Shown one piece after another: positions 17,068-22,976 of a stretch of DNA of 39,326 nucleotides. The stretch spans positions 1 through 39,326 of the forward strand of contig CACXCA010000054.1 in NCBI GenBank assembly GCA_902766045.1, read 5' to 3'. The position numbers and the translations under genes were made by a program. The notes below the pieces were generated by a model. The model was not told where the DNA came from. It ran no database searches and saw nothing but the letters and a program-made list of their open reading frames with translations. Origin of the DNA: an uncultured Bacteroidales bacterium (GTDB lineage Bacteria; Bacteroidota; Bacteroidia; Bacteroidales; Paludibacteraceae). How positions within the stretch are numbered: position 1 is the stretch's first letter; every line of letters begins with the position of its first letter.

Positions 17068-18078
17068 ATGGGTTCATACTGGAAAGATAAGGAGAATTAC
17101 GAACGTAAGAAACGCGAAGATGAAACAAACCAGGCGATATTAAAATTTATACTAGCCGCAGTTGGAGGTATACTAACTTTTATTCTCTCGAAATTATTGG
17201 CACCGATAGTTTCTAAATATCCTGTTGCCTCAGTTGTTGTTTTCTTAGCGATAGGTATTGGTTGTTATTTTTACTTCGCCAATGATAAAGAATCTTCAAA
17301 AGAAACTAAAGTTGAAAACTTTGAAGCTTTTGCAAATAAATTTTCTCAAGATGAAAACTTCTGTAAACAACGCTTAAGCAAGATTGTCGAGGCAGAAGGA
17401 TACAAAAAAAAGTCTTACAAGGCGACTGAACTTTCAGCCAAGAAAATCATGGCTTCAATCATTAGCAATGAGCCACAAAACTATACAGGAGATGATGTTG
17501 AGAATGAATTGTGTTATGGCAAATTCTCAAATGTTTCGGAGGATAAATATGCATATCAATTAATTAAGATGTCTGACAACTCCCTTATTAAATTGTATGA
17601 GTTCACACTTGAAAAAACAGAATGGTATCTGACGAAAATACAGAAAGGTGGCAATGCAATAGAGACAATCTCAGACAATGATTCTGCAACAAACATTCCG
17701 AACAGTTCTAACGACAGCGAAACAGACTACATTCATGTTGAAGGCTTCAACATTTACATTCCCAAGGATTTTGTTGAACACCCGAAAATGATTAACACGT
17801 ATGTTTTACCTGATATTAGTGGAGGTGATTCCATGTACTTTAGTTATGAAGTTCTATCCGACCCTAAAGGTCCATGGGATTTGAACCCAGATGCCTGCGA
17901 AGCTGATTATGTGGGTAGTGAAAATGAATTACACGTTTCTAGGAAAGGAGAGGAAAATGAGTATTCTTCTATTTGGCGCGAATACAAAAAAAACGGCAAA
18001 TGGTGTGTATTGTCAGTTGATTATGTTGACGATGATAAATATAGAGACATCTGGGAATTTTTGGATAAATCCAATTAA
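17068..18078 (+). CDS. Unknown two-TM membrane protein
   Basis: I use the ATG at 17068 (336 residues); the frame is open back to a TTG two codons earlier. A charged N-terminus (YWKDKENYERKKREDE) is followed by two membrane segments (about 24-46 and 51-70), an internal region of about 130 residues, a Ser/Asn-rich linker (NDSATNIPNSSNDSETD) and a C-terminal domain from about residue 225 containing VEGFNIYIPKDFVEHP and GKWCVLSVDYVDDDKY. I do not recognise a family. TATATTTG at 17027-17034 is a plausible -7 box. The next gene starts 13 bases after the stop, so the two probably form an operon. Confidence 0.7.
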   Translation: MGSYWKDKENYERKKREDETNQAILKFILAAVGGILTFILSKLLAPIVSKYPVASVVVFLAIGIGCYFYFANDKESSKETKVENFEAFANKFSQDENFCKQRLSKIVEAEGYKKKSYKATELSAKKIMASIISNEPQNYTGDDVENELCYGKFSNVSEDKYAYQLIKMSDNSLIKLYEFTLEKTEWYLTKIQKGGNAIETISDNDSATNIPNSSNDSETDYIHVEGFNIYIPKDFVEHPKMINTYVLPDISGGDSMYFSYEVLSDPKGPWDLNPDACEADYVGSENELHVSRKGEENEYSSIWREYKKNGKWCVLSVDYVDDDKYRDIWEFLDKSN

Positions 18079-18091
18079 TCAAAAATGTTGT

Positions 18092-18877
18092 ATGAAAGGA
18101 GAACTAAATAAAATATTTGAAGAGTGGAAAGAGAGAATGAAGAGGAACGGAGATGGAAACTTTTTCACCAAAGATGGCATCTTGCGCCAAAACAACAAAT
18201 CAGACGAACAAATTGAGCAAAAATGGTTTTCCTCTTCAAAACGAATTCTTTTTTTGTTAAAAGATCAAGATCAAGTCGGAGAAACCAAATGGGACGAAGA
18301 CATTCGTGATTGGTTGAAAGACACAGAAAACGACAATGAGAAAGCATTAGAGCAGAAGAGGAAGAATCGTAATCTAGAAATACTTTTCACCAAAAGATTA
18401 GCCTATCTTCTATGGGGACTATCAAAGGCAGATAAAAACTGTGATTGGTGGTACGACGAAGTAACCCAACATATCGAAGATGTAAAAGTCCTTTTCAACA
18501 CACAACCATTTGCTTTAGTTGAATGTAAAAAAATGCCAGGAGGAGGATCTCTTAAAGATAAAATCTTAAATAGGCACCTTAGTAACTATGGTGATCTTCT
18601 AAAAAAGGAGCTTGATTTGCTAAAACCGAACATCATAATATGTACAAGTGTATTCATTTATGATTTTGTTGTTTCTTCCTATTCAGAGGATTCCATACAG
18701 AAAATAGAAGGACACAACAGCATCCGAATCATTCGGAATGACAACCATACAGAAACTCTGATTTTTTGTTCTTATCATCCGAGTGTCTTTGGCAAAAAAA
18801 AGGACTTTTTCTATGAAGGAGTAATGGATCATTATAGAGCTTTCTTGAAAAGCAAATACAACGATATAGACGCATGA
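18092..18877 (+). CDS. Uracil-DNA glycosylase-like superfamily protein
   Basis: A 261-residue protein from the ATG at 18092 (MKGELNK), chosen because the longer frame back to 17891 overlaps the previous gene out of frame. The order of motifs recalls UDG-like folds: RILFLLKDQDQ (51-61), FALVECKKMPGGG (140-152), a helix with KKELDLLKPNIIICTS (171-186), and CSYHPSVFG (226-234), where HPS stands where UDG-like proteins have their C-terminal catalytic His loop. The residues needed for uracil excision are not clearly conserved, so activity is uncertain. Alternative: a distant family with the same fold acting in defence or stress. It ends 24 bases before a terminator. Confidence 0.55.
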   Translation: MKGELNKIFEEWKERMKRNGDGNFFTKDGILRQNNKSDEQIEQKWFSSSKRILFLLKDQDQVGETKWDEDIRDWLKDTENDNEKALEQKRKNRNLEILFTKRLAYLLWGLSKADKNCDWWYDEVTQHIEDVKVLFNTQPFALVECKKMPGGGSLKDKILNRHLSNYGDLLKKELDLLKPNIIICTSVFIYDFVVSSYSEDSIQKIEGHNSIRIIRNDNHTETLIFCSYHPSVFGKKKDFFYEGVMDHYRAFLKSKYNDIDA

Positions 18878-18901
18878 ATTAAATGGTTTTAATTCCATAA
18901 G

Positions 18902-18930
18902 AGCCGCATCCATTGGGTGCGGCTTTTGTT
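18902..18930 (+). terminator. Terminator identical in core to that of pckG
   Basis: Arms AGCCGCA (18902-18908) and TGCGGCT (18918-18924) with loop TCCATTGGG are followed by TTTGTTTG. Stem and loop are identical to 16115-16137. Confidence 0.85.
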
Positions 18931-18969
18931 TGTTATTTTGCCATCCTATTCTAGTTGGAAAATTTTACC

Positions 18970-18977
18970 TACATTTG
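18970..18977 (+). promoter_or_regulatory. Candidate -7 box of the first DUF1016 gene
   Basis: TACATTTG fits TAnnTTTG and lies 38 bases upstream of the ATG at 19016. No TTTG at the right distance was found. Confidence 0.4.
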
Positions 18978-19015
18978 CATATTATTAATTTTTGCTTGTT
19001 TAATTATTTGCATTT

Positions 19016-20158
19016 ATGAAAAAAGAACATCCTGTCATACCGCTTTCACGGGCGGTGGAGACAATCAAAACAGCTATTCTGCAAAGTCAGGCACGTGCGG
19101 CCAAAATGATTAGTGGATCACAATTGTCGTTGTATTTTGGTGTGGGACTATATGTTTCAGCCAATTCTCGAGAAGGCACATGGGGAACTGGGGCAATCTA
19201 TACCATTAGCGAACAATTGCACAGAGAATTGCCTGGATTGCGGGGATTCTCCATTCAAAATATCCGAAATATGCGTCAGTTCGCAGAATTTTGGCAACCT
19301 TTTTTAATTCGCTCGCCGTCGGCGAGCGAATTAAAAACAGAAAATTTACGTAATAGCATTGAGTACGACAGACTCGCTTTAGAAAAATGGTCGCCTACGA
19401 CGAGCGAAATTAATCGCGACGAGTTTTTGGGCATCAGTTTCTCTCACCACATAGAGATTCTCCACAAAACAAAGAACATTCAAGAGGTGCTAAACTGCAT
19501 CCACGAGGCGGTTGTCCACCAATGGGATAAATACACGTTGAGGGACGTACTAAAAGCTGGCATTCCACAGCCAGAACATACCGCACCTAACAATTTTGCA
19601 CAAACAATGCCGACAGTGAAAGCAAGCATGAAAGCCATCCGCATGTTCAAAGACGAATATTTGCTGGATTATATCAACGTAGAAGAATTAGACGCAGAAG
19701 ATGAAGATGTGGATGAAGCGGTCGTCGAACAGCACATCATACAGAACATCAAACGGTTTATCATGACGTTGGGACGCGACTTTACATTTGTTGGCAACCA
19801 ATATCATCTGGAAATTTATGGAGAGGAGATGAAAAGCGACTTGCTATTCTTTAATCGTGAACTGAATGCCCTTGTAGCCATTGAGTTAAAGAAAGGGAAA
19901 TTCAAACCTGCATATCTAGGTCAATTATATGCTTACATGCAAGTGCTGGATGACAAGGTAAAAAAGCCCCACGAAAATCCTTGCATTGGCATCGTGCTTT
20001 GTAGAAGCGCCAATCAAGCTTATGTGGAATATGCAGTACGCGACTACAACAAGCCTATGGGAGTGTCAACGTACAAAACACTTTCTGACATGCCCACAAG
20101 TATGCGTGAGATTCTTCCAGACGTCAAAGAAATGATGAAGTTGTTGGATGAAGAATGA
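19016..20158 (+). CDS. DUF1016/YhcG-type PD-(D/E)XK nuclease-domain protein, copy 1
   Basis: The 380-residue protein has an N-terminal DUF1016 domain (about 10-100; LSLYFGVGLYVSANSR, then LPGLRGFSIQNIRNMRQF) and a C-terminal PD-(D/E)XK-like domain (about 240-365). The nuclease motif is DLLFFNRELNALVAIELKKG, with Asp and E-x-K; QYHLEIYGEE precedes it and IGIVLCRSAN follows. YhcG-type proteins are associated with nucleic-acid binding and defence or recombination loci, but their role is not settled. A 37-base palindrome inside the frame (19301-19337) encodes part of the linker after the first domain. The first 70 bases are almost identical to those of the next gene, a paralogue. Confidence 0.85.
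   Translation: MKKEHPVIPLSRAVETIKTAILQSQARAAKMISGSQLSLYFGVGLYVSANSREGTWGTGAIYTISEQLHRELPGLRGFSIQNIRNMRQFAEFWQPFLIRSPSASELKTENLRNSIEYDRLALEKWSPTTSEINRDEFLGISFSHHIEILHKTKNIQEVLNCIHEAVVHQWDKYTLRDVLKAGIPQPEHTAPNNFAQTMPTVKASMKAIRMFKDEYLLDYINVEELDAEDEDVDEAVVEQHIIQNIKRFIMTLGRDFTFVGNQYHLEIYGEEMKSDLLFFNRELNALVAIELKKGKFKPAYLGQLYAYMQVLDDKVKKPHENPCIGIVLCRSANQAYVEYAVRDYNKPMGVSTYKTLSDMPTSMREILPDVKEMMKLLDEE
19301..19337. repeat. In-frame perfect palindrome in DUF1016 copy 1
   Basis: Perfect 18-bp arms with a one-base loop; the left arm is TTTTTAATTCGCTCGCCG. It lies inside the coding frame and adds FLIRSPSASELK-like residues between the N-terminal and middle domains without breaking the frame. Confidence 0.9.
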
Positions 20159-20177
20159 TATTATTTATACAGAAGGA

Positions 20178-20211
20178 TTTTAAATCGGTCGTTGCGACGC
20201 ACGATTTAAAA
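20178..20211. repeat. Intergenic palindrome between the two DUF1016 genes
   Basis: Arms TTTTAAATCG (20178-20187) and CGATTTAAAA (20202-20211) pair perfectly, and GTCG and CGAC pair inside them. It begins 19 bases after the first stop codon and lacks a T tract, so it is more like the in-frame palindromes than a terminator. Confidence 0.75.
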
Positions 20212-20240
20212 GTACACAAACAACAAAAAAAAGAATATTT

Positions 20241-21410
20241 ATGAAAAAAGAACATCCTGTCATACCGCTTTCACAGGCGGTGGAGACAATCAAAACAGCT
20301 ATTCTGCAAGGGCAATACGAAGCCCTAAAGGAAGTTAATCGAGTACAGCTCGCTGTGTATTATGCCATCGGAAAGTATCTGTCGAAGAACACGCGCAGTC
20401 TTGCTTACGGGTCAGGCGGAATCAAGACAATCAGCGATCAATTACGCAAAGAGATGCCAGGCCTTAGAGGCTTTTCGGCAACGCAACTCAAGGACATGCG
20501 CCGGTTTTACGAAGCTTGGGAAATATTGGATTCCAACAATACAGAAACATCAAATGAAGATTCGACGGTCACAACCGTCGAATCTTATTGCACACAAAAT
20601 CAAATAGATATACGACATGCGATCACGATTCCAAATCTCACAGATTTTCCTGTCGAGGATTTCTTTAATGTGCCTTTCACCCATCATTCAAGGATCATAA
20701 ATCTTTGCAAAGATGTTCATGGAAAGTATTATTATATTCACCGCACAGCACAAGAAAAACTATCCGTTGAGAATCTAGAGAAACTCATCAAAAGAAAAGC
20801 CTACGAAAACCAAGATCGACTACCTAACAACTTCGCCCAAACCATATCCGACTCCTTCATGGCTCGCAAAGCGGTGATGATGTTCAAAGACTCATACGCC
20901 TTACAATTCATTAATACGGAGGAAATTGGAGAGAGGGATAAACAAGATATCGACGAAAAAGTCATCGAACAGAAGATTGTTCAGAACATAAAGAACTTCA
21001 TCATGACCTTTGGCAATGATTTCACTTTTGTCGGCAACCAATATCACCTTGAAATATATGAAGAAGAATTTTTCCCCGACTTGATTTTCTTTAATCGCGA
21101 ATTAAATGCGCTGGTGGTGGTTGAACTGAAGATGGGAGATTTTAAACCAAGCTATCTCGGACAACTGACAACATATTTGAAAATATTGGACACAAAAGTT
21201 CGCAAACCGCATGAAAGTTCTTCGATTGGTATTGTTCTCTGCAAGTCTGCTAATAAAGATTTTGTGGAATTTGTCATACAAGATTATGACAGACCGATGG
21301 GTGTCGCCACCTATTCCACCGCAGAAGAAATGCCTAATCGCTTGCGAAAAGCATTGCCAGACGTTGAAGAACTGAGAAAAATTATGCGTAAAGGTATTGA
21401 CGGAAAATGA
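20241..21410 (+). CDS. DUF1016/YhcG-type PD-(D/E)XK nuclease-domain protein, copy 2
   Basis: A 389-residue paralogue of the preceding gene with the same layout: DUF1016 N-terminal domain (VQLAVYYAIGKYLSKNTR, then MPGLRGFSATQLKDMRRFYE), a variable linker, then LPNNFAQTISDSFMARKAV and the nuclease motif DLIFFNRELNALVVVELKMG. The first 23 codons are nearly identical to copy 1 at the DNA level, then the genes diverge abruptly. The linker also carries an in-frame palindrome (20557-20586). The tandem arrangement 82 bases apart suggests duplication, or arrival together, followed by partial gene conversion. Substrate and partner are unknown. Confidence 0.85.
   Translation: MKKEHPVIPLSQAVETIKTAILQGQYEALKEVNRVQLAVYYAIGKYLSKNTRSLAYGSGGIKTISDQLRKEMPGLRGFSATQLKDMRRFYEAWEILDSNNTETSNEDSTVTTVESYCTQNQIDIRHAITIPNLTDFPVEDFFNVPFTHHSRIINLCKDVHGKYYYIHRTAQEKLSVENLEKLIKRKAYENQDRLPNNFAQTISDSFMARKAVMMFKDSYALQFINTEEIGERDKQDIDEKVIEQKIVQNIKNFIMTFGNDFTFVGNQYHLEIYEEEFFPDLIFFNRELNALVVVELKMGDFKPSYLGQLTTYLKILDTKVRKPHESSSIGIVLCKSANKDFVEFVIQDYDRPMGVATYSTAEEMPNRLRKALPDVEELRKIMRKGIDGK
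20557..20586. repeat. In-frame palindrome in DUF1016 copy 2
   Basis: Arms AAGATTCGACGGT and ACCGTCGAATCTT (13 bp, perfect) with loop CACA. It is in frame, at the same place in the protein as the palindrome of copy 1, but unrelated in sequence. Confidence 0.88.
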
Positions 21411-21430
21411 AAAGAGGAAGAGACGAGGAA

Positions 21431-21460
21431 CGTAGAGACGCACGGCCGTGCGTCTCTACG
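21431..21460. repeat. Dispersed palindrome, copy 2 (longest)
   Basis: A 30-base perfect palindrome beginning CGTAGAGACGCACGG. It lies 20 bases after the second DUF1016 gene. It shares its core with the copies at 1545 and 27231. Confidence 0.9.
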
Positions 21461-21556
21461 TTTGTGCATTCCTACGTCCATGCGTTCCTACAACGGCCTG
21501 TCATATCACAACAAAACCGATTTCAATTAGTGTGTCTTCCATTTTTGGTTTAAAGA

Positions 21557-21588
21557 CTTGGCGATTTAGGGGGCAAGATATAAATTTG
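21557..21588 (+). promoter_or_regulatory. Promoter module copy B, upstream of the membrane-protein gene
   Basis: CTTG (21557-21560), a 20-base spacer and TAAATTTG (21581-21588). About 40 bases around it differ from 16145-16184 at only a few positions; AGGGGGCAAGATATAAATTT is shared. Confidence 0.7.
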
Positions 21589-21623
21589 CGCAAACACGGA
21601 ACCAACTTCACAATCTTATCGAG

Positions 21624-22619
21624 ATGAAGTATAACAAAATCTTTACTATTTGCGTATGGATTGTTGCGACTTTGTTCTGCAACGTACTTCCATCCACGGC
21701 AAACATGTCTGCATATGTTCAAAATTTCGGAAGTGGAATAATATCTGGTCCGAAAGAGTTGGGAGAATTCTGTGTAGCTTATTATCATGACGGTAAACTC
21801 TACAACGAGATTGATTACAAATGGGATCTACCTGACAGAAAGGGAAATGCTACAGAAAGAGAACTTGATACTATTCCTTTCAAAGGGGAACTCTCGCAAA
21901 CATCAGACCTAATAGATGATTACAAAAGCGATGACACTATCTCTGACTCTCAAGAAGACTCTTCCATAGGACAAGAACCAACTGATTCGGATATCATCGC
22001 TATGGCAAAGAGTTTTGATTTTGAAAATTGCTCACAAGATCAAAAAATTCATCTCTACGATGGAGCACATTTTTTTCTCCATTTCAAATTTGTCGTTTAT
22101 TACCCCAACACAAATTTATACTATATCAGTCCGAACACAAACACGACACAGTACACCAAATACTCCATTTCCTATAATGATGGAGAAATAGGGATACAAG
22201 AGAATGACTATTCTTTAATCCTGACAGTTGCAATGCTGATATTGGTAATGCTTATAACCGTCAGTTTGGAATTAGGAGTGGGTTGGTTGTTTTCTTATCG
22301 CTCGAAAAAGGATGTATGTATAATTGCCATAACCAATGTTATAACAAATCTACTAATGAACGCCTTTGTTTGCCACGAATATATAGATGGGAATTCTCAT
22401 AGTCTTGAATTAGCCATTGCATTCTCTCTTATCCTTTTAGAGCCATTGGTATGGATAATCGAAAGCATTGTGTATCTATTTACACTGGAGAGGAAGGCCG
22501 AGCACTACAAGCTGAGAGCGTTTGGTTTTGCCTTGGTTGCGAATGTTGTATCATTTGTTATCGGCCTTGTCATCATCTCATTTATTAAAGATTTGATTGT
22601 TAGCTTTTTCGGGTTTTAA
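21624..22619 (+). CDS. Unknown exported/membrane protein with C-terminal TM bundle
   Basis: A 331-residue protein with an N-terminal signal segment (IFTICVWIVATLFCNVLPSTA), an extracytoplasmic region of about 170 residues rich in Asp/Ser/Thr, and four hydrophobic segments in the last 140 residues (LILTVAMLILVMLITVSLEL, then VCIIAITNVITNLLMNAF, LELAIAFSLILLEPLVWII and VANVVSFVIGLVIISFI). I do not recognise the family. It stands alone, between its own promoter module and a terminator, which fits a mobile single-gene cassette (inference). Confidence 0.7.
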   Translation: MKYNKIFTICVWIVATLFCNVLPSTANMSAYVQNFGSGIISGPKELGEFCVAYYHDGKLYNEIDYKWDLPDRKGNATERELDTIPFKGELSQTSDLIDDYKSDDTISDSQEDSSIGQEPTDSDIIAMAKSFDFENCSQDQKIHLYDGAHFFLHFKFVVYYPNTNLYYISPNTNTTQYTKYSISYNDGEIGIQENDYSLILTVAMLILVMLITVSLELGVGWLFSYRSKKDVCIIAITNVITNLLMNAFVCHEYIDGNSHSLELAIAFSLILLEPLVWIIESIVYLFTLERKAEHYKLRAFGFALVANVVSFVIGLVIISFIKDLIVSFFGF

Positions 22620-22702
22620 TCCATGATAAACCAGTTATGATTTAGTCTATGATGGTAATATATTCCCTTAGATTTTTATAGCTCAATCGCACATCTAAAA
22701 AG

Positions 22703-22728
22703 AATTGCACCACGAAGGTGCAATTTTT
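22703..22728 (+). terminator. Terminator after the membrane-protein gene
   Basis: Arms AATTGCACC (22703-22711) and GGTGCAATT (22717-22725) with a 5-base loop, followed by TTT. A smaller hairpin (TGCACT/AGTGCA) follows at about 22739-22755. Confidence 0.75.
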
Positions 22729-22821
22729 GATGCTTTTCTGCACTTTTGTAGTGCAATTTGCAAGGTCAGACTAATTATTAAATTCATTTCTCACACATGT
22801 CCTCACCTTATCTCGATCCCC

Positions 22822-22974
22822 TCACAGCAAATCCTTAGCCGGCACCTCAATAATCTTGCCGTCCTTATCTGAGAGGATGATCGTCTCATTGTTGGCTGCC
22901 TTCTTCTCGAGAAATTCCTTTTCGGCGATTTTTAGGGCAGCTATGATTTTATCTAAAGTTTTGTTCTCGTCCAT
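22822..22974 (-). CDS. Small 50-residue protein coupled to the BspA-like gene
   Basis: The ATG at 22974 lies two bases after the BspA-like stop codon (TAG at 22979-22977), so translation is probably coupled. The product begins MDENKTLDKIIAALKIAEKE and ends IILSDKDGKIIEVPAKDLL. It is a charged helical start followed by a short beta-like segment, with no signal peptide, so it is likely cytoplasmic. Codon use is normal and the frame has no internal interruption. I do not recognise a family. Confidence 0.65.
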   Translation of the reverse strand: MDENKTLDKIIAALKIAEKEFLEKKAANNETIILSDKDGKIIEVPAKDLL

Positions 22975-22976
22975 GT

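Noticed and set aside
17891-18091. Upstream extension of the UDG-like gene
   Set aside because: It overlaps the end of the previous gene in another frame and has no motif. The ATG at 18092 gives a clean operon spacing.
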